Below are positions 50,935 to 60,430 of a stretch of DNA of 64,000 nt, piece after piece; position 1 is the stretch's first letter, and the number at the start of each line of letters is the position of its first letter. The stretch comes from CAYSEW01 sp964430245 (lineage in GTDB: Bacteria; Bacteroidota; Bacteroidia; Flavobacteriales_D; Parvicellaceae). The notes beneath the pieces were generated by a model that saw only the letters and a program-made list of their open reading frames with translations, did no database searches and was not told where the DNA came from. The DNA is taken from the NCBI GenBank assembly GCA_964430245.1, contig CAYSEW010000007.1, positions 47,743 to 111,742 of the forward strand. Direction: 5' to 3'. Position numbers and translations under genes: made by a program.

Positions 50935-52248
50935 CTAAAGAACACTTAGTTTTTTAATAAGTTTTTTATTGTTATCGAAAGTAATTTCTATAAAATAGAG
51001 ACCTGAAGGAAGTCTGCTTGTATCTAATTTGAACACTTGGGAATTTAATTTAATAATTTGTTTTTGTATTTGACCTATTGAATTAATGAGTTTTAATGAG
51101 TAGGAGGTTTCAGAATTCTTTAATTTAATAATTGTGTGTTTATTTGCTGGATTTGGTCCAAGAGTAATAATTTCTTGTTCAGTAGGTTTTGAAATTGAGA
51201 TAGTACTACAATTAGGCTGGATGCCAGATTGCTGATATAATGTTCCATTATCTACATACCAATTTTCCCAAGAACCCCCAATGCCAGTCTCCCAATTATT
51301 TAGATCGAATGAATTTGCACCATTAATTGTTCCTTTTGCAGCATATACTTTAATTGCTTCATTTCCTAGATTCCAGTTTAAAGGATTGTTGGGATTACAA
51401 TTTTCAGGATTATTGTCTATTAGTTCACAATTTGGCTGTATAAAATAGGCATTGTCATCATAATTAGGGTATTCTCCATAAACTGAAGCAATGCCATTAT
51501 TGTCAATACAAACAGCAGTATATTCATCACAAGCGATACCTTTACCAACTATACCATAATCAGTTAAAATTCTAGATAAAAAAACTACATGTCTTCCTTT
51601 TCTGTCTGGATCATCGTAGTGTGTATCTGTGATTACATCTGATATAATTTGATTAAAAATAAATTTTGAAGAATCTACAGTAATGTTGTTATTGTAAGGA
51701 TTGGAAAGGGCAGTTGATGATGTAACTGTACCGTTTTGTGCTGAAAAGTAGAATCCACCTAAAATAGCCATTCCTGCACTTGTTCCACCTATTACTATAT
51801 TTCTATTGACTATTGCTTCATTAATTAAGCTGTCCACAGGGCTATTTCTCCAATAGGAAACATAATCCCACTGATCTCCGCCTGCAAACCAAATTGCTTC
51901 TGCTTGTTGAATTTTTTGAAGGACGTAGAACTCGTTAGAGGCTGAGGAGTTGTTAAATACTATTGTTTCTACAGAATTAACATTTATACCTAATCCTGTA
52001 TACATATAATTATTATATCCATCACTTCCTGAAGCTCTTAATACAAGAATGTCTCCACCATTGGCTTTTTGTAAAAACCAGCTCATTGCATTGTCATCTT
52101 CTGATGCTCCTCCCATTAGACAGATCCCTCCATTGGTAATAGTACTGATATCTGATGAGCTACCAGTAAAATATGAGGTGTAGTTCTGCCCTAATAATTG
52201 AGGGTTTATAAAAAGTATTAAAAAGATATATAAGAAATAATATTTCAT
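50935..52248 (-). CDS. Secreted cyanophycinase-like (S51-type) protein with T9SS domain
   Basis: 437 residues. Signal peptide about 1-20 (ends LLGQ). The body (about 25-330) matches the cyanophycinase / peptidase E (S51) group: GICLMGGASEDDNAMSWFLQ, AEAIWFAGGDQWDYVSYWRN, the nucleophile elbow IVIGGTSAGMAILGG, and ACDEYTAVCIDN. It ends in a T9SS type A domain (LGPNPANKHTIIKLKN). Family members cleave cyanophycin or Asp-containing peptides. Surface location suggests use of external polymer or peptides. Confidence 0.88.
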   Translation of the reverse strand: MKYYFLYIFLILFINPQLLGQNYTSYFTGSSSDISTITNGGICLMGGASEDDNAMSWFLQKANGGDILVLRASGSDGYNNYMYTGLGINVNSVETIVFNNSSASNEFYVLQKIQQAEAIWFAGGDQWDYVSYWRNSPVDSLINEAIVNRNIVIGGTSAGMAILGGFYFSAQNGTVTSSTALSNPYNNNITVDSSKFIFNQIISDVITDTHYDDPDRKGRHVVFLSRILTDYGIVGKGIACDEYTAVCIDNNGIASVYGEYPNYDDNAYFIQPNCELIDNNPENCNPNNPLNWNLGNEAIKVYAAKGTINGANSFDLNNWETGIGGSWENWYVDNGTLYQQSGIQPNCSTISISKPTEQEIITLGPNPANKHTIIKLKNSETSYSLKLINSIGQIQKQIIKLNSQVFKLDTSRLPSGLYFIEITFDNNKKLIKKLSVL

Positions 52249-52381
52249 GGCCTTATTGATAATTAAACTAATTGGCTACATCCTTTTTTAGTATTCAATA
52301 CTTTATGAAATTTAACGTAATGTTAAACGTATACTTTTAAAATATATAATATGTTTTGTTCAGCAAACAATCCTAATTTAC

Positions 52382-53422
52382 CTATTTATTGGATTGGCTC
52401 AGTATTTTTTGATTGATCTTTTTAATAAGGGATGGCCCCTCGTATATAAATCCAGTATATATCTGAACTAGATCTGCTCCAGCTTCTATTTTCTCAAGCG
52501 CATCCTCTGAAGAATGTATTCCTCCAACACCTATTATTGGAAAAGCTTTATTGGATTTTTGCGCTAAATAACGTATCACTTCAGTAGATCTATCTTTCAG
52601 AGGTTGACCACTTAAACCACCATTTCCAATTTCATCAATAATACTTTTATTGCTAGTTAGATTACTTCTTGATGTTGTTGTGTTGGTGGCGACAACTCCA
52701 GCTAAGTGGGTGATGCTAACAATTTCAATGATTTCATCTAATTGTTCATTGTTGAGGTCGGGTGCAATTTTTAATAAAATGGGCTTTTGAATTTTCTGTT
52801 GATTATTATAAGTATTCAATTGAGTAACTAGCTCAATTAAAAAATCCCTGTCCTGTAATTTTGTGAAAGTATTTACGTTTGGGCAGCTTACATTAATCAC
52901 AAAATAGTCTACATGTGGGTGTAGTGCTTTAAAGTTGATCAAGTAATCATCTAATGCGTTTTCATTGGGCGTGCTTGTGTTTTTTCCAATATTCCCACCT
53001 ATAATAATTTTTTGTTTCTTGCTTTTTAGATTTTTTACAGTTGCTTCAACACCATGGTTGTTGATGCCCATTCTGTTGATAATTGCTTTGTCTTTTTTTA
53101 ATCTAAATATTCTCTTTTTAGGATTACCAGGTTGTGCATTAGGAGTTACAGTTCCTATTTCAATAAAACCGAAACCAAATGAGCTAAGCTGATCAAATAA
53201 CTTCGCTTCTTTATCAAATCCAGCAGCTAATCCTATAGGATTAGGAAATGAAATTCCAAATACTTCTTTTTTTAATCTAGGATCATTCTTTGTATATATA
53301 GCTCTTAAAAGAAAAGCAGCTCCAGGAATATAATGAATCCATGAAATAATTGAAAAGCTGAAATGATGGACCTTTTCAGGGTCAAAACAAAAGAGGATGG
53401 GTCTTATAATAAGTTTGTACAT
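52382..53422 (-). CDS. pyrD: Quinone-dependent dihydroorotate dehydrogenase
   Basis: 346 residues, class 2 length with an N-terminal membrane-associating helix (about 1-40). Marks: NPIGLAAGFDKEAKLFDQLS, GFIEIGTVTPNAQPGNPKKR, FRLKKDKAIINRMGINNHG, VINVSCPNV (catalytic Ser, class 2) and GVGGIHSSEDALEKIEAGAD (FMN phosphate site). It oxidises dihydroorotate to orotate in pyrimidine synthesis, passing electrons to quinone. Monocistronic by spacing. Confidence 0.97.
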   Translation of the reverse strand: MYKLIIRPILFCFDPEKVHHFSFSIISWIHYIPGAAFLLRAIYTKNDPRLKKEVFGISFPNPIGLAAGFDKEAKLFDQLSSFGFGFIEIGTVTPNAQPGNPKKRIFRLKKDKAIINRMGINNHGVEATVKNLKSKKQKIIIGGNIGKNTSTPNENALDDYLINFKALHPHVDYFVINVSCPNVNTFTKLQDRDFLIELVTQLNTYNNQQKIQKPILLKIAPDLNNEQLDEIIEIVSITHLAGVVATNTTTSRSNLTSNKSIIDEIGNGGLSGQPLKDRSTEVIRYLAQKSNKAFPIIGVGGIHSSEDALEKIEAGADLVQIYTGFIYEGPSLIKKINQKILSQSNK

Positions 53423-53469
53423 GTAGGAAGTGCAAAGTTAAAAAACATCTTGACAAAATATTAGCATTT

Positions 53470-55122
53470 CTAAAGTTCGTCTTGAAGCTTATTTTTAAGA
53501 TATTTTACTCCCGCTCTAACTGAATTATAGGCATTTTCTTCTGGTAAAGTATTGGGGATTACTTCAAGATCTTCAAATTGTTTAAAGATATGATCTTTCA
53601 CTCCAACCAATACAACTTCTATATTTTTACTTTTAAAACCACTGATCACTTCCTCTAAAACATAAATTCCAGAAGCATCTATGTAGGGTACATGTGACAT
53701 GTTAATGATAACTGCATCTTTATCTTTAATTGCTTCTGCTTGGGCCTTAAACTGATCTGAGAATCCATAGAATAAGGGACCATCCAATTCATAATTAAAG
53801 ACTCTATTTTTTATAGCTTCAGGTACTTTTAATTTTTTTTCAACCTCACTTAAATTGCCTTTTTTACTTTGCTCCTCTACGATCTCTCCCATTCTCTGCA
53901 TAAAAAAGAAAGAGGATAATACCATTCCAACTCCTACAGCTACTAATAGGTCTGCAAATACAGTTAGAGAGATCACTAGAATTAATACAAGAGTGTCGCT
54001 GTTTTTAATTTTAATTAGCCTTTTAATTCCTTTGAAGTCAATAATCCCTATTCCTACACTTATTAATAAAGCAGAAAGTACAGGTTTAGGTACAATAGAT
54101 AGGTATTTTCCTAATCCTAAGAGAACAATTAATAAAAATACTCCTTTAAAAATACCACTTAGATTAGTCGTTCCATTAGAATTAATATTAGAAACAGTTC
54201 CTGTTGTAGATCCAGCTCCAGGAATACCACCAAATAAAGCGGCAACTAAATTCCCCAAACCTTGCCCCATTAATTCTCGATTTCCATTGTGCTTTGTTTT
54301 AGTAATATTATCGGCAACAACTGATGTTAAAAGAGTATCGATAGTACCCAGCCCTGCCAATGTAAGTGCACTTACAATAACAACTGAAAGTTGAGAATAA
54401 TCAAAGCTTTCTAAAAATCCTAGTTGGATTTCTGGTAGCTGATTTGGGATGTTTCCAATGGTGTCGAAATGCCAATCACCTATAAAAGAATATTCTTTTA
54501 AAGCCAATGAAGCCAATGTTCCAAGGATTAAAGCGATAAGACCAGCAGGAATCTTTTTTGAAATCAAAGGAATGGTATAGATTAAAAAAAGAGTAACCCC
54601 CCCAAGGATCATTGCACTCCAGTGATGGTGAATGATAGGATCTGGTAAATGGCTAATAATGTCAAGGACTTTCCCTGGAGTTTTTTCCCCGAAAAATGAG
54701 TGCCATTGAAATAGGATGATAATAATTCCAATTCCGCCCATAAAACCTGAAAGAACAGGGTAGGAAATATACTTTACATACTGAGCAACCTTAATAAAAC
54801 CAAAGGCTATCTGAAACAATCCTGCAAGTGCAAAAGTAACGATGATCATAGCTATGCCGCTGTCTGTATCTATGCCTGCTTTGGCAATGATCCCAGCTGC
54901 AACGATGGTCATTGGACCTGTGGGGTCACTGATCAATGTTTTAGTGCCTGCAATTAAAGAAGCAATTATAGCAAGGATGATAGCAGTATAAAGTCCTGCT
55001 TCAGGTCCTAACCCACTTTGAAGCCCAAATGCTAGGCCCATTGGTAGCGCAATAATAGCAGCAGTTAATCCACCAGTAAGATCACCTTTAAATGAAGTTT
55101 TGTATTGAGATAGATTGAGCAT
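53470..55122 (-). CDS. SulP-family anion transporter with STAS domain
   Basis: 550 residues. About 12-14 hydrophobic segments (1-420) with the SulP marks LTAAIIALPMGLAFGLQSGL and LISDPTGPMTIVAAGIIAKA, then a cytoplasmic STAS domain (about 430-545; VIINMSHVPYIDASGIYVLE). It transports sulfate, bicarbonate or carboxylates; the LPMGLAFG type is common in marine Bacteroidota and might carry bicarbonate, but the substrate is not decided by sequence. Confidence 0.93.
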   Translation of the reverse strand: MLNLSQYKTSFKGDLTGGLTAAIIALPMGLAFGLQSGLGPEAGLYTAIILAIIASLIAGTKTLISDPTGPMTIVAAGIIAKAGIDTDSGIAMIIVTFALAGLFQIAFGFIKVAQYVKYISYPVLSGFMGGIGIIIILFQWHSFFGEKTPGKVLDIISHLPDPIIHHHWSAMILGGVTLFLIYTIPLISKKIPAGLIALILGTLASLALKEYSFIGDWHFDTIGNIPNQLPEIQLGFLESFDYSQLSVVIVSALTLAGLGTIDTLLTSVVADNITKTKHNGNRELMGQGLGNLVAALFGGIPGAGSTTGTVSNINSNGTTNLSGIFKGVFLLIVLLGLGKYLSIVPKPVLSALLISVGIGIIDFKGIKRLIKIKNSDTLVLILVISLTVFADLLVAVGVGMVLSSFFFMQRMGEIVEEQSKKGNLSEVEKKLKVPEAIKNRVFNYELDGPLFYGFSDQFKAQAEAIKDKDAVIINMSHVPYIDASGIYVLEEVISGFKSKNIEVVLVGVKDHIFKQFEDLEVIPNTLPEENAYNSVRAGVKYLKNKLQDEL

Positions 55123-55172
55123 AAATTTAAATGCTAAGTATTATGTTGAACTAAAATATAAAACATATTGAT

Positions 55173-55748
55173 TTATTCATTTGATAATTTATTTAAAAAG
55201 TCTTTCACATTTTTGGTGCTCCAGTCATGTGCACCCTCAATAATCAATTGCACTTTTTTGTTTTTATCAATGATATATGTTGTAGGGTAAGAATTAACAG
55301 CTACATTAAGTGGAAGTATTCTGTTAGAATTGTAAAATGGCAGAGGGAATTCGTAATATTCTTCATATTTTTTTATGATAGAGAGGTCCTCAGCAGGGCT
55401 TACAATGATGAATTCAACCTTATTCTTAAATTGATCATGTAATTTAATGATTGATGAAAATTCACTTTTACAAGGGGCGCACCATGTTGCAAAAAAATTG
55501 ATAAAGATAGGTTTATCAAAATCTTGAATAGAGCTACTGGTTTGATCTGTTTTATAAATAGTCCAGGTTTTATCAAAATAGATATTCTCATCTGACCTTA
55601 AATTTTCTTCTATATTAGGAGCTTCTAAATTTAAAGAAATAAGATAAGTGTAAAGGTTATCCCAAAGGGGACTAAAGAAAAATGCGAATAGCAACACAAC
55701 GACACCTCCAAATATAATATTTGATCTATGTTTTTTAAACAATGACAT
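55173..55748 (-). CDS. Membrane-anchored TlpA-like thiol-disulfide oxidoreductase
   Basis: 191 residues. N-terminal anchor (about 10-28; NIIFGGVVVLLFAFFFSPLW) and a periplasmic thioredoxin fold (about 60-190) with active-site FFATWCAPCKSEF and the cis-proline in SYPTTYIID. Reduces or isomerises disulfides, for example in cytochrome c maturation. Divergent from the GT2 cassette. Confidence 0.92.
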   Translation of the reverse strand: MSLFKKHRSNIIFGGVVVLLFAFFFSPLWDNLYTYLISLNLEAPNIEENLRSDENIYFDKTWTIYKTDQTSSSIQDFDKPIFINFFATWCAPCKSEFSSIIKLHDQFKNKVEFIIVSPAEDLSIIKKYEEYYEFPLPFYNSNRILPLNVAVNSYPTTYIIDKNKKVQLIIEGAHDWSTKNVKDFLNKLSNE

Positions 55749-55776
55749 AATACAAAGGTATTTTTTTAGTATAGGA

Positions 55777-55806
55777 TTAGACTGTTTCTTTATTATTTTA
55801 TTTTTG
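55777..55806 (+). promoter_or_regulatory. Candidate promoter of the GT2-PAP2-GT39 cassette
   Basis: TATTTTTG (55799-55806) matches the -7 consensus; TTA at 55777-55779 (TTG expected) sits 19 bases upstream. The start codon is at 55821, giving a short leader. Confidence 0.45.
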
Positions 55807-55820
55807 CATCAAAAATTCTC

Positions 55821-56564
55821 ATGATCAAAGGAAAAAAAGTAGTGGTAGTGATGCCTGCTTATAACGCTGCTGAAACATTAGAAAAAACTTATAAGGAAAT
55901 CCCAATGAGCATAGTGGATGAAGTTATATTAGTTGATGATCATGGTACAGATAATACTACTGATTTAGCGAAATCACTTGGAATTCAGCATGTCATTAGG
56001 CATGAAAAGAATAAGGGTTATGGAGGTAATCAGAAAACATGTTATAATAAAGCACTAGAAATTGGAGCTGATATTGTCATTATGCTTCATCCAGACTATC
56101 AGTATACTCCAAAATTAATTGAAAGTATGAGCTATTTAATAGCCAATGAGGTATATCCAGTTGTTTTAGGTTCAAGGATACTTGGAAAAGGTGCTTTAAA
56201 AGGTGGTATGCCGCTATATAAATACATTGCCAACCGATTCTTAACACTCTTTCAGAATGTAATGATCGGACAGAAATTATCTGAATACCATACTGGTTAT
56301 AGAGCATTTTCAAAAGAGGTACTTGAAAATATTTCTTTTAATAATAATTCAGATGACTTTGTTTTTGACAATCAAATGCTATCACAGATTGTCTATAAAA
56401 ATTATGAAATTGCTGAGATTACATGCCCAACTAAATATTTTGAAGAGGCATCTTCTATTAATTTATCAAGGAGTATTACCTATGGATTAGGGGTGCTTTC
56501 TACTTCTTTTAAACATTTCTTTACTCGAATTGGGTTAATGAAATGGAAATTATTGACTGAATAA
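55821..56564 (+). CDS. GT2 polyprenyl-phosphate glycosyltransferase (DPM1-like)
   Basis: 247 residues, a single GT-A domain. Marks: VVVVMPAYNAAETLEKTYKE, EVILVDDHGTDNTTDLAKSL, HEKNKGYGGNQKTCYNKALE and DIVIMLHPDYQYTPKL at the metal site, where the usual DGD is HPD, a known variant. LSEYHTGYRAFSKEVL follows. It has no long membrane tail. By context it makes a sugar-P-polyprenol donor for the GT39 enzyme encoded two genes downstream. Confidence 0.9.
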   Translation: MIKGKKVVVVMPAYNAAETLEKTYKEIPMSIVDEVILVDDHGTDNTTDLAKSLGIQHVIRHEKNKGYGGNQKTCYNKALEIGADIVIMLHPDYQYTPKLIESMSYLIANEVYPVVLGSRILGKGALKGGMPLYKYIANRFLTLFQNVMIGQKLSEYHTGYRAFSKEVLENISFNNNSDDFVFDNQMLSQIVYKNYEIAEITCPTKYFEEASSINLSRSITYGLGVLSTSFKHFFTRIGLMKWKLLTE

Positions 56565-56578
56565 AATTTAGATTTTAT

Positions 56579-57244
56579 ATGTTGAAAAAGATCAGTGAAA
56601 ATATTAAAGAGCATCCAATATTTTTTGTTGGATACCTAGTTTTTTTGATTGGTCTTATAATAATCTTATTCAATTATTCTAAAACGGAATCTTTGATCAT
56701 AGTGAATCATTCTTGGAGCTCATTTCAGGATGTTTTTTTTAAATATTGTACTTATTTAGGAGACGGATGGTTTGCTGTTTCAATTTTGGTCTTTCTGTTG
56801 ATGTGGCGACTTAAATATGGATTTATTGCAACTATTTGTTTTAGTACAACAGCTTTAATTACTCAGTTTTTAAAAAAGGTGATCTATAGTGATGTAGCAA
56901 GACCATCTATTGAATTGTACAATGATTTTCAAAACAATGTGTTACATAAAGTAGATGGTGTTGAATTGCTAAAAGGTAATTCTTTTCCTAGTGGTCATAC
57001 TACTTCGATATTTAGTATTTGCTGTTTGTTTACTTTGCTGTTCTCAAAAAATAAACTAGGACCAATTTTTATTATAATCGCCTCTTTTACTGCTTATTCA
57101 AGAGTATATCTTTCGCAACATTTTTTTGAAGATGTTTTTGTAGGCTCTATTATCGGATGTGTCGGTACTTTAGTTATATATACTTTCTTGCAAAATATTA
57201 AATGGGGAAGCTGGGCTGAGTATTCATTTTTTAAAAAGAAATAA
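56579..57244 (+). CDS. PAP2-family membrane phosphatase
   Basis: 221 residues, about six membrane segments. The tripartite phosphatase signature is complete: KKVIYSDVARPS (K-x6-RP), SFPSGHTTS (PSGH) and SRVYLSQHFFEDVFVG (SR-x5-H-x3-D). Removes phosphate from lipid phosphates such as undecaprenyl diphosphate or lipid A. It follows the GT2 gene by 14 bases, and the GT39 start codon directly abuts its stop. Confidence 0.92.
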   Translation: MLKKISENIKEHPIFFVGYLVFLIGLIIILFNYSKTESLIIVNHSWSSFQDVFFKYCTYLGDGWFAVSILVFLLMWRLKYGFIATICFSTTALITQFLKKVIYSDVARPSIELYNDFQNNVLHKVDGVELLKGNSFPSGHTTSIFSICCLFTLLFSKNKLGPIFIIIASFTAYSRVYLSQHFFEDVFVGSIIGCVGTLVIYTFLQNIKWGSWAEYSFFKKK

Positions 57245-58984
57245 ATGATCGGCTTTTTACATAAGTATGGTTATTATTTAGCTTTTTTATTTCTTGGTAT
57301 AGTTCTATTTATACCTTTCCTAGGAAATTTTCATCTATTTGACTGGGATGAGGTCAACTTTGCTGAATCTTCTAGAGAAATGCTTGTTACTGGTAATTTC
57401 ATGCAGGTACAAGTGAATTTTGAGCCTTTTCAGGAAAAGCCGCCATTGTTTTTCTGGACACAATCTCTTTCTATGAAAATATTTGGTGTCAATGAATTTG
57501 CCGCCAGGCTACCTAATGCTTTAATTGGTATCTTGTCTATGCTGATTTTGTTTAGTATAGGGAAGAAAATCAGAGATGTTAAGCTGGGCATAATATGGGT
57601 GCTTATCTATATTGGATCATTTCTTCCATTTTTATATTTCAGATCTGGAATTATTGACCCATTATTCAATTTATTTATTTTTCTAGGAATATTTCGACTA
57701 TTGATTTTAATAGGATCTGTAGATCCTAAACATAGAAATAAGAATGCTTTATTTGCAGGTCTATTCATTGGATTGGCAATTATTACAAAGGGACCAGTTG
57801 GGTTATTGTTATTACTGTTAACTTTTTTGGTTTATTGGGTCTTTGAAAAGTTCAGAAAACTAATTTCAATTAAAGAGATCCTTATTTTTGGTGCTGCTAC
57901 TTTTTTAGTAACCTCTTGTTGGTTCGGATATGAAACCTATGAAAATGGCCCATGGTTTCTTTTAGAATTTATAGCATATCAAATCGAGTTATTTTCCCAA
58001 CCAGTAGCTGGACATGAACAACCATTTTTTTATCATTTTTTGGTGATATTATTAGGATGTTTTCCTATGTCTATTATTGCATTACCTAGATTTTTTAAGA
58101 GTAACAATGAAGAATACAATAATATTGAGAAATGGATGAAAATCTTATTCTGGGTAGTGCTAATATTATTCACGATAGTTTCAACAAAGATCGTCCATTA
58201 CTCTTCTATGTGCTATTTGCCACTTAGCTTTTTGGCAGCACTGGAGTTGTATGAATGGAGCACTTCAGGAACCCTAAAAAAATGGGTTTTAGGTACTTTG
58301 GCTATTATGGGAATGATCTTTTCTTTTTGTTTAATTACAGTTCCTTTAATATTAGTTAATAAAGAGATATGGTTAATTCCATATATAGATGACCTGTTTG
58401 CACTTGCTTCATTGGAAGTTATTGTTGAGTGGAGTAGATATGAATACCTAATTGGAGTATTTTATGCAATTATTGTATTGTTATTTATTGGCTTTTTATA
58501 TAGAAGGAAAATAATTGTTGCTTTATTTATTTTGTTAGTAGGGCTTGGCTCAACAATGATCTTATTAAGTAGATATGTTGTACCAAAAATAGAAATGTAT
58601 AGTCAAGGTTCAGCAATTGAATTTTATGATTCTATAAAAGATGAAAATAAATATGTTATTACTGTAGGCTATAAAAGCTATGCCCATTATTTTTATGCGC
58701 AAACCCAACAGCTTAGTTCTTCGGATTCATTATATCATGTAAAAGAAAGATTATATGATGAAATACTTGAAAATAATTCTGTTGATAGATTGGATAGCAA
58801 GCAACGAAAACAATTTGATCATAAAATTTTAGATTGGATGATGAATGGTGAGATAGATAAAACAGTTTATTTTGTTTCAAGGATAGATCGGCAGCACCAG
58901 CTAGAAGGTCATATAAATATTAATAAGTTATATAATAAAGGAGGTTTTGTTTTTTATAGTAGAACCCCCCATAAAAAAGAATAA
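57245..58984 (+). CDS. GT39/ArnT-like membrane glycosyltransferase
   Basis: 579 residues with about 11-12 membrane segments. The N-terminal catalytic acid motif is FDWDEVNFAESSREML, followed by FEPFQEKPPLFFWTQSLSMK, FGVNEFAARLPNALIG and LAIITKGPVGLLLLLLTFLV, all typical of ArnT/PMT enzymes that use polyprenyl-phosphate sugars. A C-terminal soluble part spans about 460-579. Likely adds a sugar to lipid A, a protein or another envelope acceptor on the periplasmic side. Confidence 0.92.
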   Translation: MIGFLHKYGYYLAFLFLGIVLFIPFLGNFHLFDWDEVNFAESSREMLVTGNFMQVQVNFEPFQEKPPLFFWTQSLSMKIFGVNEFAARLPNALIGILSMLILFSIGKKIRDVKLGIIWVLIYIGSFLPFLYFRSGIIDPLFNLFIFLGIFRLLILIGSVDPKHRNKNALFAGLFIGLAIITKGPVGLLLLLLTFLVYWVFEKFRKLISIKEILIFGAATFLVTSCWFGYETYENGPWFLLEFIAYQIELFSQPVAGHEQPFFYHFLVILLGCFPMSIIALPRFFKSNNEEYNNIEKWMKILFWVVLILFTIVSTKIVHYSSMCYLPLSFLAALELYEWSTSGTLKKWVLGTLAIMGMIFSFCLITVPLILVNKEIWLIPYIDDLFALASLEVIVEWSRYEYLIGVFYAIIVLLFIGFLYRRKIIVALFILLVGLGSTMILLSRYVVPKIEMYSQGSAIEFYDSIKDENKYVITVGYKSYAHYFYAQTQQLSSSDSLYHVKERLYDEILENNSVDRLDSKQRKQFDHKILDWMMNGEIDKTVYFVSRIDRQHQLEGHININKLYNKGGFVFYSRTPHKKE

Positions 58985-58987
58985 AAA

Positions 58988-60430
58988 ATGGAAGTAAGAG
59001 ATCTAGAACCCAAAGTAGTATGGAATCATTTTGAAGATTTAAATTTAGTGCCAAGGCCATCTAAAAAAGAAGAACGTGTAATTGCTTTTGCAAAAGCATT
59101 TGGTGAAAATTTAAATTTGGAAACTTATGTGGATCCTGCTGGAAATGTGATCATTAAAAAACCAGCTTCTAAAGGAATGGAGAATAGAAAAACAGTTATT
59201 CTTCAGAGTCATTTAGATATGGTCCATCAAAAAAATGCAGATACAGATTTTGATTTTAATTCTCAGGGTATTCAGAGCTATATTGATAATGATTGGGTAA
59301 CAGCTAAAGGGACTACGTTAGGTGCTGATAACGGAATGGGTGTGGCTGCTATTATGTCTCTATTGTCGTCAGATAACATTGAACATCCAGCCATTGAAGC
59401 TTTGTTTACTATAGATGAAGAAACAGGAATGACAGGGGCGTTTGAGCTAGAAAAAGGAATTTTAGAAGGAAAGGTTTTACTTAATCTAGATACTGAAGAT
59501 GATGATGAGTTTAGTATAGGTTGTGCTGGTGGTATTGACACTAATTCAGAATATAAATATGAATTAGCTAATACTTCTTCTCAAGATCATGCTTTTCAGA
59601 TAAGTGTTAAAGGATTAAAGGGAGGTCACTCTGGAATGGATATTCATTTGGAAAGGGGCAATGCCAACAAGATTATGAATAGGTTATTAGATGAGATTTC
59701 AAGTTATAATTTGAGAATTGCAGAAATTGATGGGGGGAGTTTAAGAAATGCAATACCTAGAGAATCTTTTGCAACTATAGTAGTTGATTCAGATCCAACA
59801 GAAAAATTGAATCAAACGGTAAGCCATATAAAAGAAGAATTTGCAATAGCAGATCCTGATCTTCAAATAACTATTGGTTCAGCTGAACTACCTAGTACAT
59901 CTATGAATAGAGATGATTCAATGAAAGTAATTCAATCCATTAGGGCTGTTCAAAATGGAGTTTACAGAATGAGTATGGCTATTGAAGGTTTGGTGGAAAC
60001 CTCTTCTTCTTTGGCAAGAGTAATCGTTAAAGAGGGAACCTATAGTACACAAAGCTTACAGAGGAGCTCTGTGGAGTCATCAAAAATGGATATTGCTCAC
60101 ACTGTAGGGGCATCATTTTCTATGATAGGGGCGGTAGTTGAGCATACAGGGTCCTATCCTGGATGGGCTCCCAATCCGAAATCTGAAATTCTCGGGATCA
60201 TGGTGCCACTATATAAAGAATTGTATAAAGAAGATCCTAGAGTTCAAGCCTGCCATGCAGGATTGGAATGTGGAATTTTAAATGAAAGGTATCCTGGTTT
60301 AGATATGATTTCTTTTGGACCAACCATAAGGAACCCTCATTCGCCAGATGAAAAAGTGCATATTGCTTCTGTAGATAAATTCTGGAGTTTTTTATTAGAA
60401 GTGCTTAAAAGAATTCCGGAAAATAATTAA
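58988..60430 (+). CDS. pepD: Aminoacyl-histidine dipeptidase (M20/PepD)
   Basis: 480 residues. M20 metal site: LQSHLDMVHQKN (H-x-D), LGADNGMGVAA (bridging Asp), TIDEETGMTGA (catalytic Glu pair) and a late His in NPHSPDEKVHI. CHAGLECGIL is also typical. Hydrolyses Xaa-His and other dipeptides in the cytoplasm. It starts 3 bases after the GT39 stop, so it may be read on the same transcript, and ends with a 4-base convergent overlap. Confidence 0.96.
   Translation: MEVRDLEPKVVWNHFEDLNLVPRPSKKEERVIAFAKAFGENLNLETYVDPAGNVIIKKPASKGMENRKTVILQSHLDMVHQKNADTDFDFNSQGIQSYIDNDWVTAKGTTLGADNGMGVAAIMSLLSSDNIEHPAIEALFTIDEETGMTGAFELEKGILEGKVLLNLDTEDDDEFSIGCAGGIDTNSEYKYELANTSSQDHAFQISVKGLKGGHSGMDIHLERGNANKIMNRLLDEISSYNLRIAEIDGGSLRNAIPRESFATIVVDSDPTEKLNQTVSHIKEEFAIADPDLQITIGSAELPSTSMNRDDSMKVIQSIRAVQNGVYRMSMAIEGLVETSSSLARVIVKEGTYSTQSLQRSSVESSKMDIAHTVGASFSMIGAVVEHTGSYPGWAPNPKSEILGIMVPLYKELYKEDPRVQACHAGLECGILNERYPGLDMISFGPTIRNPHSPDEKVHIASVDKFWSFLLEVLKRIPENN

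Noticed and set aside
55753..55760. TACCTTTG on the minus strand as promoter of the TlpA-like gene
   Set aside because: It lies 4 bases from the start codon with no -33 element; it would require a leaderless transcript.
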